A stretch of DNA of 57,660 bases, taken from Mycobacterium sp. (GTDB lineage Bacteria > Actinomycetota > Actinomycetes > Mycobacteriales > Mycobacteriaceae). The notes beneath the pieces are model-generated. The model was not told the DNA's origin, did not search any database, and saw only the letters and a program-made list of their open reading frames with translations. Of the stretch, positions 35,564-43,794 are shown in pieces. Where the stretch lies: positions 7,080-64,739 of the forward strand of contig JAGQTQ010000021.1 in NCBI GenBank assembly GCA_020438905.1, read 5' to 3'. The translations under genes and the position numbers were made by a program. Numbering within the stretch: the stretch's first letter is position 1; each line of letters opens with the position of its first letter.

Positions 35564-38365
35564 ATGGAATTGTTGAAGAGGGTTCCCCACATCGGTGCCG
35601 CGGCCTTCGCGACGGGCTTGTTCCTGGCGGGGCCATACGCCGCGGGGATCGCCTCTGCGGACAGCCGGGACACGGGGTCGCAGAGCGACGCAGGGTCTCA
35701 GGGTTCGGCCCGCGCCGGCGACACCGCGTCGTCACCGGTACGGGGGCGGGCCGCCCGCGGGCCCGCGCGGTCCACTCCGCCAAGCGCTCCATCAGGGCTG
35801 AACCGTGCACCATTGTTGTACGCATCACCGTCGGTACCCGGCGCCGCGGCGACCACCCACGGCACGCGGAACACCACCAGCGTTCCTGTCGGCCAGTCGG
35901 CAGTCCGTGACCGCGCTGCGGTTCCGCCCGCGGTTCCGGCGGCGGCAACTTCGGCCCCGATGGGGGTTGCCGCCGTGGTCGCCACCGAGGCGCCAGCGGT
36001 GCCCTCAGTGCGGCCGGCAGCCGCGCTGGCGACCTCCGCAGATGTCGTGGCCTTTGCGGCGCCGCTGCCGACGTCGGTCACCTCGCCGCGGACCACGCCC
36101 ATGGCGGCGGCCACTACGCAGGTCGAGTCGTTGAACACCGCGGTCGTCGGTTTTCTCGACACCGTGACCGAGTGGCTGTCCGACCTGCCGGCCAACCCGG
36201 TTTCAGAGTGGCTGAGCGGGGCGCTGCTGCTGGTACGTCGGGAATTGTTCAACCAGTCACCGGACATCGACCCCGTGCAGCAGTGGAGCGACGGACAGCT
36301 GATCGGGGATCTGCGCGCCGTCGACGCCGAACTGGAAACCCTGCTCTACAGCGTCGCCGAGGCGCCGAAGTACGGCAGCCTCGAAGTCAGCCCATTGGGC
36401 CTCTACACCTACACGCCGAACGCCGACGCCGCCCAGGAGGATTCCTTCGTCATCCTGGTCTCCGACGGCCCCGGCGGCCGGAACGTGGTCGATCCCGCCG
36501 AGACTGGGCAGACCGCCGCCGCGTTGACGCTGCAGAACCTGTCCGGCGCCGACGTGGCCCCGAACGGGTCACTGCCCTCGTGCGTGTCGGCCAAGGACTG
36601 CTCGGGCCTGGATCTGGCCGGGGTGAACCTGTCCAACCAGAACCTTGCGGCCGTGAAGTTCGTCGGCACGGATCTGACCTTCGCGGTGCTCGACGGCGCG
36701 AATCTGCAGTCTGCCGACTTCACCACCGCGGACCTCAACGGAACGAAGCTGGCCGGAGCGGACCTGACCCGCGCAACACTCACCGGAGCGGACCTGACCG
36801 GCAAGAACCTGACCGGCACGGTCCTGACTGGGGCAGATCTGACCCGGGCCAACCTGACCGCGACGAACCTGCGCGGCAAGGTTCTCACCGGAACGGTCCT
36901 GACCGGGGCGACCCTGGCCGGCGCCGACCTGACCGGGCAGGACCTCAGCGGCAAGGATCTGTCCGGGACGAATCTGACCGGCGCGCCCCTTGGCGGAGCG
37001 AACCTCAGCGACGCGATACTGGTGGGAGCCAAACTCGGCGGTGCACAGCTCGACGGCGTGACCGGCCTGGGCTCCGCACAACTGAGCCGGGCGGACCTCA
37101 CCGGCACCGATCTGACCGGGCAGAACCTGTCCGGGGCGGACTTGACCGGCACCATCCTGGCCAGCGCCAACCTGACCAACGCGAACCTCGCCTCGGCCGT
37201 GCTGACCAATGCGAACCTGAGCCGGGCAATCCTCACCGACGCCGATCTGACCAGGGCGGTCCTGCAGGGTGCCACGCTGACCGACGTCAAGGGATTCGCC
37301 ACCTCAACTCTGACCGGCGCGGACTTGACGGGCCAGGATCTCAGCGGTCTCACACTGGCCGGAAAAGACCTGACCGGGACGGTCCTGACCGGCACGAACC
37401 TCTCCGGTTCCGGCCTCGCCGACGCAAACCTGACAGGCGCCAACCTGACCGACGCCAACCTGGCCAACGCCGCTGTGACCAACGCGAACCTAAACGGCGC
37501 GACCCTGACCGGCGCGACCCTGACCGGCATATCGGATGGGGATCTGCGCAGCGCCGTTCTCACCAACGCGAACCTGACCGGCGCGCAACTCAACAACCGG
37601 GACCTCACCGGCGAAAACCTCACGGGCGCCACCCTGACCGGGGCGAACCTCTCTGGCACCACCCTGACCAACGCCGTGCTGACCGACGCCGTTCTGAACA
37701 ACGCCAACCTGGCGAATGCGAATCTGACCGGGGCCAACCTCGACAAGGTCACACTGGCAGGTGCCAGTCTGACCGGCGCCGACCTCACCGGCGCCACCCT
37801 TACCGGTGCGAACCTGGACAACGCCGACCTCACCGGAGCCAACCTGACCACGGCGACACTGCGGGGCGCGTCGTACGCCGGCGCCATTCTCAGCAAGGTG
37901 ACCTGGAGTGACACCGTCTGCTCGGACGGCACCTCCCTGTCCAACGGCGTCGGCTGCCGGGGCACGCTGGTTCAGGGGCAGGAACTGGGGCCGGGCACGA
38001 CGCTGACTTCGCCCAACAACAAGTACACCCTGGTTCTGCAGGGTGACGGGAACCTGGTGCTGTACTCCTACGATTCCGAGAAGGACCAGCGATGGGCAGT
38101 CTGGTCCACCAAGACCTGGGAATCAGGCGTCGTCCGCGCCGCCCTTCAAGACGACGGCAATTTTGTCCTCTACACGGCTGGCGGAAGCTCGCCCTGGGCC
38201 AGCGACACCGACCCGACCAGAGACAAGACAGCAAATCCGGGAGTGACGGGGCCATTCACTCTGGTGTTGCAGGATGATCGCAACGTGGTGCTCTATGGAG
38301 CCGACGGGGTCCGGTGGTCGCCGAACACCTACCGCCCTCGAAACCCCGGTCTGGTCCAGCTGTAG
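35564..38365 (+). CDS. exported pentapeptide-repeat protein with C-terminal bulb-type lectin domain
   Basis: A 933-residue secreted protein. Signal peptide 1-31 ending GIASA; Ser/Gly/Ala/Pro-rich linker to about 190; a mycobacterial exported-protein block (VSEWLSGALLLVRRELFNQ) and a beta-strand block ending LGLYTYTPNAD, like a bacterial Ig or cadherin-type repeat; then from about 344 to 779 an uninterrupted run of A(D/N)LTG-type pentapeptides, expected to form a long right-handed quadrilateral beta-helix. A Cys pair (CSDGTSLSNGVGC) caps it. Residues about 802-933 are a B-lectin domain with three intact mannose-site motifs of pattern Q-x-D-x-N-x-V-x-Y: QGDGNLVLY, QDDGNFVLY and QDDRNVVLY. The likely role is binding mannose-type glycans at or beyond the cell surface. 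Start at ATG 35564 is supported by GGAAGAAG. Confidence 0.9.
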   Translation: MELLKRVPHIGAAAFATGLFLAGPYAAGIASADSRDTGSQSDAGSQGSARAGDTASSPVRGRAARGPARSTPPSAPSGLNRAPLLYASPSVPGAAATTHGTRNTTSVPVGQSAVRDRAAVPPAVPAAATSAPMGVAAVVATEAPAVPSVRPAAALATSADVVAFAAPLPTSVTSPRTTPMAAATTQVESLNTAVVGFLDTVTEWLSDLPANPVSEWLSGALLLVRRELFNQSPDIDPVQQWSDGQLIGDLRAVDAELETLLYSVAEAPKYGSLEVSPLGLYTYTPNADAAQEDSFVILVSDGPGGRNVVDPAETGQTAAALTLQNLSGADVAPNGSLPSCVSAKDCSGLDLAGVNLSNQNLAAVKFVGTDLTFAVLDGANLQSADFTTADLNGTKLAGADLTRATLTGADLTGKNLTGTVLTGADLTRANLTATNLRGKVLTGTVLTGATLAGADLTGQDLSGKDLSGTNLTGAPLGGANLSDAILVGAKLGGAQLDGVTGLGSAQLSRADLTGTDLTGQNLSGADLTGTILASANLTNANLASAVLTNANLSRAILTDADLTRAVLQGATLTDVKGFATSTLTGADLTGQDLSGLTLAGKDLTGTVLTGTNLSGSGLADANLTGANLTDANLANAAVTNANLNGATLTGATLTGISDGDLRSAVLTNANLTGAQLNNRDLTGENLTGATLTGANLSGTTLTNAVLTDAVLNNANLANANLTGANLDKVTLAGASLTGADLTGATLTGANLDNADLTGANLTTATLRGASYAGAILSKVTWSDTVCSDGTSLSNGVGCRGTLVQGQELGPGTTLTSPNNKYTLVLQGDGNLVLYSYDSEKDQRWAVWSTKTWESGVVRAALQDDGNFVLYTAGGSSPWASDTDPTRDKTANPGVTGPFTLVLQDDRNVVLYGADGVRWSPNTYRPRNPGLVQL

Positions 38366-38410
38366 CCGACCAGGGCCGCGAGCCCCTGCTGGACAGATAG
38401 GGTGCTCGCC

Positions 38411-38701
38411 ATGAAGCGATTGCTCACCGGCGCGGCGGGCGCGGTGTTGGTCGGCGCCGGGCTGGTATCGACGGCGACGCCGGCCTGGGCCTGCCCCTAC
38501 GGCACTGTTCCCAGCGACTTCGGCGGGGTGTGCGTCAGCGGCGGCACCGACGGCGACTCGGTCTCGCCGGCTATGTCCCCCGGAACGGGTGCCGTCATGG
38601 GCGGAGGAATCGACCAGCTGCCCTCGGTCAACGGCATCCCATGCACCCCACAGCAACTTGGTACGTGTATCGGACTCATGGAGAGTGAAGGCGTTCGCTG
38701 A
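38411..38701 (+). CDS. small exported Cys-containing mycobacterial protein
   Basis: A 96-residue protein with signal peptide MKRLLTGAAGAVLVGAGLV ending near TPAWA. The short mature part has four cysteines (ACPYGTVP, GGVCVSGG, GIPCTPQQLGTCIGLME), so one or two disulfides are likely after export. The phrase LPSVNGIPCTPQQLGTCIG is familiar from small mycobacterial secreted proteins without known function. It starts 45 bases after the pentapeptide-lectin gene and may share its transcript. Confidence 0.75.
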   Translation: MKRLLTGAAGAVLVGAGLVSTATPAWACPYGTVPSDFGGVCVSGGTDGDSVSPAMSPGTGAVMGGGIDQLPSVNGIPCTPQQLGTCIGLMESEGVR

Positions 38702-39094
38702 GCGCCCCGCCCGATCGGCGTCGCGTCAATTCCGACACTCGCGTCACCGTGGATTGGTGACCCGGGCTACATCAATTCGGTGCTTTGTCCGCGATGTGGC
38801 GGACGCCACGTTTTGAATTATTCCAGACAACGGCAAACAATTTCGGCGCGCCGATGCCGACACGGAAGGGCCGCACTTGTTCCGAACAGCGATTTTCGGC
38901 TACTGAAACCCCGTTGAACTGGTTATTTACTCTGCTTCAGCCGTTTCTACGAACTGCGAAAATGCGGTCAATCCGAGTTTCCGCACAGTGTTGCGATCCA
39001 ACCCTCAGCAACATCATTAGTGGATCGAATGATAAGTAATTCTTTGGGTGCGGGCTTTCCCACCGGCCATCAATCTGATTAGCCTCTCCGCACT
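38702..39094. other. AT-richer intergenic stretch, no gene identified
   Basis: These 393 bases upstream of the small M15-like exported protein are clearly poorer in GC than the flanks, notably around 38800-39090. A short frame at 38785-39039 has no ribosome site and no familiar sequence. A long leader or Lsr2-bound promoter is plausible. I found no match to the ydaO c-di-AMP riboswitch that precedes some mycobacterial cell-wall hydrolase genes. Confidence 0.5.
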
Positions 39095-39445
39095 ATGAAG
39101 AAAATTGCACTAGCGACGATCACCGCCGGTCTGGTTGCAACGTCATCAGCGACGGCGGCGGCCGTTCCCTTGGTCGGGGGCAACGGTTTGTGCCCCAATG
39201 CGCGCGACCTCGCGCAGTACATCACCGCCACCTACCCGGGTGTTCAGTCCATCGGTGGTGTCCGCGGCGACTCCCGCCCCGACCACCCCAGCGGCCGCGC
39301 CCTGGACATCATGATCGGCTCCGACATGGGCCTCGGAGACGCCATCAACGCCGATATTCAAAGCCAGGCCGATCGGTTCGGCGTGGAGTACACGATGTGG
39401 CGGGTGGCCAACCACTACAACCACGTGCACGTCACGGTCGCCTGA
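39095..39445 (+). CDS. small exported M15-like (ARB_07466-type) cell-wall hydrolase domain protein
   Basis: A 116-residue protein with signal peptide MKKIALATITAGLVATSSAT. The mature part is a minimal zinc-peptidase-like core: IGGVRGDSRPDHPSGRALDI contains the H-x6-D metal pair, and NHYNHVHVTVA supplies the last His. This matches the C-terminal ARB_07466-like domain of actinobacterial cell-wall hydrolases, related to D-Ala-D-Ala carboxypeptidases. It probably acts on, or binds, peptidoglycan. It has no accompanying coiled-coil or binding domain, which longer family members have. A long AT-rich leader precedes it. Confidence 0.75.
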   Translation: MKKIALATITAGLVATSSATAAAVPLVGGNGLCPNARDLAQYITATYPGVQSIGGVRGDSRPDHPSGRALDIMIGSDMGLGDAINADIQSQADRFGVEYTMWRVANHYNHVHVTVA

Positions 39446-39472
39446 GCCCAGGCCGTCCGACCTACCTGAAGT

Positions 39473-39524
39473 TTGCCCACCTTGCAGCGACAACGCGGGA
39501 TAGCTGTCGCTGCAAGGTGGGCAA
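39473..39524. terminator. perfect 20-bp inverted repeat, second copy of the terminator-like palindrome
   Basis: Left arm TTGCCCACCTTGCAGCGACA (39473-39492) and its exact reverse complement (39505-39524) around a 12-base loop. Compared with the copy at 23555, the base pair at one stem position is changed on both sides (GTAG/CTAC there, GCAG/CTGC here), so pairing is preserved. It lies between convergent genes. Confidence 0.78.
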
Positions 39525-39595
39525 TGACTGTGGTGCACCCAAACAGGGGTGCCCCCGACTCCAGCGTGGCCACCGGGGTCGGGTGACAACCGGCC

Positions 39596-40630
39596 TCAGG
39601 CCCGGTTGGGGCCCTCACCGACCGCGCGTCCGGCAGCACTGTGGTCCAGGGAGAACGAATCCTCATCCCACTCCCGGCCGAGCAATCGCACCGACATCGA
39701 CGATGCCCGGGCGGCACACGAGTAGTACAGGCTGGGCAGCAACCCGGCCTGCAGCAAGGCGTTGGGAATGAAGCCGTTGAAGCAGATCATCTCGTCGGTG
39801 TAGACGTAGCTGCCGAACCCGTAGCCGGCCGGAGTCTCGGCGAGATCCGCCCGGTTGAGATCCAGCGCCAGCCTGCCGCCGTCCTCGGCGGGCATGGGGT
39901 GCGGGAAACGCTGGACGATGAGCAACCCGTTGCCGTAGAGCGGATGCGACTGTTCACCGATGAACTGGCACAGCGACGAGGCATCGCCGTAAGGGAACTC
40001 GACGGTCAAGCCGAGCCCTCCCCCGGTGGCCCCCACCGACGGCGGCCGCATCATATGGCCGGTGACCGCGTCGTCGAAATCTTTCTCCGACAGCCGCAAC
40101 GGTTCGGAACCCGTCTCGACGAACATCCGCGCCGCGAACGCCATATCGTCGGGCTCCTCCCGCAGCCCCCGATCCGGGTGGCCGCTTATAGCCGGTCGCG
40201 CCCCGAGCGCCTCGGCGAGCTTCGGGCCGAAGATCTGCGCCTCCCCGAGTTGCAGTACCGCCGCCGAACTGAGCAGAATCCCCATCCACGAGGCGATCTC
40301 GTCGTGCACCCGAGCGAGCGAGCACAGGCTCACCGTCCCGGCGTCGGCGTCGTAGACCGGCCCGGACATCGAGGCGAACCGCATCGGGCCCTCGTTGAGT
40401 TCGGCCACCGCGGCGTCGGTCAACTCCAGATCCGCGAGCATCTCGGTGCGCACGCCGACCACGTAGCCGGTCATACCGTCGGGTCCGGCCTCGCGGTCCA
40501 GGATCTCGACGGTCTGCGCGTTGCCAGCTGCCCACCAGGTGAATCCGTTGGGGGTTTTCACCGCCCAGTCGTCATCGACCTGCAGTTGCTGCCCGTAGAG
40601 GAAATCGAGGACCTTTTCGCCGGCGTTCAT
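39596..40630 (-). CDS. uncharacterised actinobacterial protein
   Basis: A 344-residue soluble protein of a family I do not recognise. It starts at ATG 40630 (MNAGEKVLDFLYG) with GTGAGG upstream. The sequence alternates helices and strands: TPNGFTWWAAGNAQTVEILD, MTGYVVGVRTEML, YDADAGTVSLCSLARVHDE, and a later GGGLGLTVEFPYGDASSLCQF. Trp-rich beginnings and the overall pattern suggest an alpha/beta fold without obvious catalytic motif or signal peptide. It lies between the 39.5-kb palindrome and the relics at 40.7-41.3 kb on the same strand as one of them. Confidence 0.6.
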   Translation of the reverse strand: MNAGEKVLDFLYGQQLQVDDDWAVKTPNGFTWWAAGNAQTVEILDREAGPDGMTGYVVGVRTEMLADLELTDAAVAELNEGPMRFASMSGPVYDADAGTVSLCSLARVHDEIASWMGILLSSAAVLQLGEAQIFGPKLAEALGARPAISGHPDRGLREEPDDMAFAARMFVETGSEPLRLSEKDFDDAVTGHMMRPPSVGATGGGLGLTVEFPYGDASSLCQFIGEQSHPLYGNGLLIVQRFPHPMPAEDGGRLALDLNRADLAETPAGYGFGSYVYTDEMICFNGFIPNALLQAGLLPSLYYSCAARASSMSVRLLGREWDEDSFSLDHSAAGRAVGEGPNRA

Positions 40631-40679
40631 TGACCTCACGCTACAAGCCGCGGGCGAATGAACCCGGGCGCGGGCGCGC

Positions 40680-41000
40680 TCACCCCCACTGGTCGAGCAG
40701 ATCCTGCACACCCTGCCCGAAACGGTTGTAGCAGACGATCCTGATGTCCCGACCGGCGTCGGCGACCGGCACCAGATAGTTGCGGTGGATGGTCGCCGCG
40801 CCGGCGGCCATCGCACAGGCCGGCCCCTGGGTGGGGTCGCCGGCGTAACGGGCCAACCCGCGCTCGGGGGTGATCCGCTCGCAGACCATCTCCAGCAGGT
40901 TGAACTGGGAGCCGACCCGGAACAGCGCGCCGGCGTAGGACTGGGTGGTCTCGGTGGCCCATACGGCCGTCGTGCGGCCCGAGAAGCTGGATCGCCCGGA
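40680..41000 (-). pseudogene. truncated fragment of an uncharacterised protein family
   Basis: The minus strand encodes YAGALFRVGSQFNLLEMVCE, then TPERGLARYAGDPTQGPACA and MAAGAATIHRNYLVPV, followed by an abrupt short tail to a stop at 40680. I recognise the block QFNLLEM-TPE-G-Y-DPTQGPACAMAAGA-T-RNY as the middle of a longer actinobacterial protein of unknown function. Both ends are missing: upstream it is cut where NrtR-like sequence begins on the opposite strand, near 41000, and downstream the usual continuation after NYLVPV is absent. An ATG at 40889 could initiate only 69 residues. Family recognition is from memory. Confidence 0.5.
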
Positions 41001-41001
41001 A

Positions 41002-41325
41002 TCGGGGTCCGCCTACGCCACGCGACTGGTGCCGATCGACCGGCCCGGCGAATTGGTATGCGACCACCCGAAAATTGTGCGCCGCGCCATGGAGCACACC
41101 CGGTCGCGCTATGAGGCCCAGCCCGATCCCTACCGCCTACTGGGGCGGCGATTCACGCTCAGCGAATTGAAAAAGGTGCACGAGGCCGTCGCCGGCTGGC
41201 GGTTTCCCCGGCACACCTTCCGCCGCGCGATGGAACCCCACCTCGTCGGAACCGGCAACCTGCAGGACACCGGCGGTCGGGGCCGGCCGGGCGAGTTGTT
41301 CCGGCGCAGACCCGAGGGCACCTGA
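41002..41325 (+). pseudogene. truncated NrtR-like (NUDIX-linked winged-helix) regulator
   Basis: The plus-strand frame encodes the C-terminal end of an NrtR-type protein: a NUDIX-domain tail (RLVPIDRPGELVCDHPKIV), then the winged helix RRFTLSELKKVHEAVAG, HTFRRAMEPHLVGTGN and GRGRPGELFRR. Intact NrtR proteins carry an N-terminal ADP-ribose-binding NUDIX domain and repress NAD-biosynthesis genes. Here that domain is cut off near 41000, where the opposing-strand fragment begins. An open frame extends back to 40945 but those residues are unrelated. It faces an ADP-ribosylglycohydrolase-like gene, consistent with an old NAD/ADP-ribose cluster. Confidence 0.6.
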
Positions 41326-41336
41326 CGTCGCCGCCC

Positions 41337-41711
41337 TCACCGGAACGCCCCCTCCGAGGTCTCGTGCCGCCGGGCGAGTTCCAGCGGTGAGTCACCCCGC
41401 GGTTCGAACCACTGGCAGCCCAGGCAGGCGGCGTGGCTCACGGTCGGCACGGCGTCGAGGACGACCCCGGGATGCCGTGACGGCCAGCGGTGCGGGTCCG
41501 GCCCGAACACGCTCTCGTAGACCCGGCGCAGGTGTTCGCGCTGTTCCCAGAACCGCCGGGCGATGTTGACCCCGGTCGAGCCGCGCTTGAAGTTGATCCA
41601 CGCGGTCACCTCGCCGGGGGTGAAGATGGCATCCCAGTACGGACCCCAGCTGCCGCCGGCTGCGCCCGACCACTGCGTGGAGGGCCGGCTCGGGCCCTGG
41701 TTGAAGCTCAT
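41337..41711 (-). CDS. small uncharacterised protein coupled to the ADP-ribosylglycohydrolase-like gene
   Basis: A 124-residue soluble protein. Its ATG overlaps the upstream stop (ATGA, 41708-41711), indicating translational coupling. It is rich in Trp and Arg: QWSGAAGGSWGPYWDAIF, GEVTAWINFKRGSTG, RRFWEQREHLRRVYESVFG. HAACLGCQWFEPRG gives a lone CxxC that might bind a metal together with His residues nearby. No family recognised and no signal peptide. Confidence 0.6.
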   Translation of the reverse strand: MSFNQGPSRPSTQWSGAAGGSWGPYWDAIFTPGEVTAWINFKRGSTGVNIARRFWEQREHLRRVYESVFGPDPHRWPSRHPGVVLDAVPTVSHAACLGCQWFEPRGDSPLELARRHETSEGAFR

Positions 41712-43111
41712 CTGTTCTTCCTTTCGTCGGAGGAATACAGGCGACGCAGCGCCGCCCGGAAGTCGGGGTTCGGATCGGCGGAGGGCAGCACCCCGCATAC
41801 CTCGGCCAGCGCCTGAGCGACGTCGATGCCGGCCCTCCGCGCGCCGTAGAGTGCGGCGACGGTCGCGGTTCGACCGCCTCCGGAGGCGCCGTGCAGAAAC
41901 ACCGTGGCACCCTCGTCCCGCAATGCCTCGATAGCCCGGACGGTGTCGAACAACACGAAGTCGAGGTTCTGGTTCGCACCGAAGTGGTCGATCAACCGCA
42001 CCTCCACATGCCGGACCCCCACCGGGACGTCGGCATCGATGACCGGGCACAGCGAGACCACCGCGTCGACGTCCCGGGGCAGCTTTTGCAGCCAGCCCCT
42101 GGCTCCGAGTCGCACCCCTTCGTCCCGCGGATGCCTCCGGGGCGGCGGGAGGTCGAGCCACGAACCGCAGGAACCCAAGCGGTCGGGTTCGCCGTCGTGG
42201 AGGATCTTGTAGCCCAGGTTCGCCAGGCCGCGGATGTCCAGGCCCGGCCATCCCCGCAGAGCCGTCCGCCAGCGCCAGGGCAGGGCGGAGACTCCGTAGG
42301 CCGCCCCCAGCAATCCCCCGGCGATCGTCGCCACCGCGGCGCCGTCCCCGCCGCCGCGCACCGCCTCCTCCGGTGCCAGTCGTAGATGGTCGGCGGCGAA
42401 CACCCCGCTGGCCGGGTCGTCGGCGGGTACCGGGGTGGCGGCGATGGCGGACCACGCCCCCTGCAGCGCTCCGGCCGGTCCGGCGTTGACCCCGGCGAAG
42501 TCGGATGGTCGCGACCGCTCGGCCTCGGCAATCCGCTCCTCCCAGAGGACCGCCCGCTCGGAGTCGATGTGGCCCAGACCGATTCGCACGTCGAACCGCC
42601 CGGTCAGAACCGCGTTCCGGATGGCCAGGCACCACAGCGCGCAGGCGTCTGCGGCCTCGGGATCGGCGTGGGTCAGGGTGCTGATCCCTCGGGCCGCTTC
42701 CGCCACTGCGGCTTCGTCGCGGAGGTTGGCCAGTGCCACCGGGGCGGTGCGCGCCAGCGACGCATTGGTCGAGGGCCGCGTGCCGCTGAGCGCTGCGGCA
42801 GCCTCGCGGGCGCTACGCCCGGTGATTCCTTTCTCGGCGGCAACCGAAAGGACATCGGCCACAACGGGATCGAACTCGTCAGCGGTGCGGGCCCACCAGG
42901 CCCACCGCTGAACGACGTAATCCTGATGCCCCTCGGCGCGCAGGTCCGGCCCTTCGCCGGCGATTTCGGCGATCGCGACCGCCATCGCGATGTTGCCGTT
43001 CCACACCCCCGGCGGGCGGGCGCCCAGGGTGTCGCCGGCGGCACAACCGCCCAGCACGCCGATGGCGCGGTCAATCTCACGATCAGTGGGCTTTTTCCGC
43101 AGTGCAGGCAC
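41708..43111 (-). CDS. ADP-ribosylglycohydrolase-like / dual-specificity-phosphatase-like fusion, active sites degenerate
   Basis: A 467-residue protein. Residues about 10-300 follow the DraG fold: AIGVLGGCAAGDTLGA, MAVAIAEIAGEGPD, LTHADPEAADACALWC and ATIAGGLLGAAYG. However, the metal motif expected as W-T-D-D-T-S reads WNGNIAM, and the final G-D-T-D-T reads GGDGAAV, so key aspartates are gone; the distance between the first two motifs is also shortened. Residues about 340-467 match the phosphatase domain often fused to it, but the H-C-x5-R loop reads HGASGGGRT, with Gly for the catalytic Cys. It is probably a non-enzymatic or dying gene. Start GTG 43111 is chosen for GGGGG six bases upstream. 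The next gene overlaps its stop. Confidence 0.75.
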   Translation of the reverse strand: MPALRKKPTDREIDRAIGVLGGCAAGDTLGARPPGVWNGNIAMAVAIAEIAGEGPDLRAEGHQDYVVQRWAWWARTADEFDPVVADVLSVAAEKGITGRSAREAAAALSGTRPSTNASLARTAPVALANLRDEAAVAEAARGISTLTHADPEAADACALWCLAIRNAVLTGRFDVRIGLGHIDSERAVLWEERIAEAERSRPSDFAGVNAGPAGALQGAWSAIAATPVPADDPASGVFAADHLRLAPEEAVRGGGDGAAVATIAGGLLGAAYGVSALPWRWRTALRGWPGLDIRGLANLGYKILHDGEPDRLGSCGSWLDLPPPRRHPRDEGVRLGARGWLQKLPRDVDAVVSLCPVIDADVPVGVRHVEVRLIDHFGANQNLDFVLFDTVRAIEALRDEGATVFLHGASGGGRTATVAALYGARRAGIDVAQALAEVCGVLPSADPNPDFRAALRRLYSSDERKNR

Positions 43112-43377
43112 TGAATACCCCCGGGTGTCCGGGCCCCGGTGACGGGGCGCTCTTGCCCGCACCATCCGGTGCGGACCGCTTCGTCATCCGAACCACCCAC
43201 GAGCGTGGGGTTGGTGCACCGCCCAGTCGGAGCTTGGCGACGGCGTCTCGTGAAGCACTTCCCATTGTACGTAGGCCACTGACAGAAATCGGTGCCTACC
43301 GATCCGCGGGGCCGACGAGGCCAACTCCCCCGATCCGCGTTTCGGTCACCTCAGCAATTTGTCGGTGACCATTCGAT

Positions 43378-43794
43378 TCAGGAGGACGCTGCGGGCGGAA
43401 GCTCGACACGGCATCTGATTCCGGGCGCTTCGGCCAGCCGCTGGTCCAGCGTCACGAGCGGAACGTCAAGCGCCTCGGCGAGTGCGACATACGCAGCGTC
43501 ATAGCTCGAGAGGTTCTTCCTCAGCTGCCAAATGCGCTGCGCGAGAACTTCATAAGGGAAAAGCGCTATCGGCAGATCAGTGAGGTCGGCGTGGGCCTGG
43601 ACGGCTTGATCCGGACTGATCAACCCGCCGAGTTCGTAGCGCCGAAAGACGTTCGAACACTCGAAAGCCAACAGAGCCGGGGCGTACAGTTCGGCCGAGT
43701 CAAGTCGTCTGGCCAGCCAGGTGCCACTGTCCCCGGCGTCCAGCAAGACGGCGACAACGGCTGAGGCGTCGAGAACCAGTCGAGCTGCATTCAC
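43378..43794 (-). CDS. vapC: VapC-type PIN-domain ribonuclease toxin
   Basis: A 138-residue PIN protein. Acidic active-site residues: Asp9 in LVLDASAVVAVLL, Glu in LLAFECSNVFRR, and Asp in LSSYDAAYVALAEALD with Asp in LVTLDQRLA. It would cleave tRNA or other RNA when freed from its antitoxin. Its ATG overlaps the antitoxin stop by four bases (ATGA), the standard toxin-after-antitoxin order, read leftwards. Confidence 0.9.
   Translation of the reverse strand: MNAARLVLDASAVVAVLLDAGDSGTWLARRLDSAELYAPALLAFECSNVFRRYELGGLISPDQAVQAHADLTDLPIALFPYEVLAQRIWQLRKNLSSYDAAYVALAEALDVPLVTLDQRLAEAPGIRCRVELPPAASS

Noticed and set aside
36700-37900. CRISPR-like regular DNA repetition
   Set aside because: The short CTGACCGGCG-type units come from the 15-base codon period of pentapeptide repeats. 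There are no distinct spacers or constant repeats.
36172-37965. Long open frames on both strands across the pentapeptide gene (579 and 518 codons)
   Set aside because: They are shadows of the repetitive pentapeptide coding sequence. Their products are Arg- or Val/Arg/Ser-rich, with no start signal and no recognisable domain.
38785-39039. 84-codon open frame in the AT-richer gap
   Set aside because: No ribosome site, unlike mycobacterial codon use, and no familiar protein pattern.
38702-39094. Possible ydaO (c-di-AMP) riboswitch upstream of the M15-like exported gene
   Set aside because: I looked for the conserved riboswitch core segments and did not find them.
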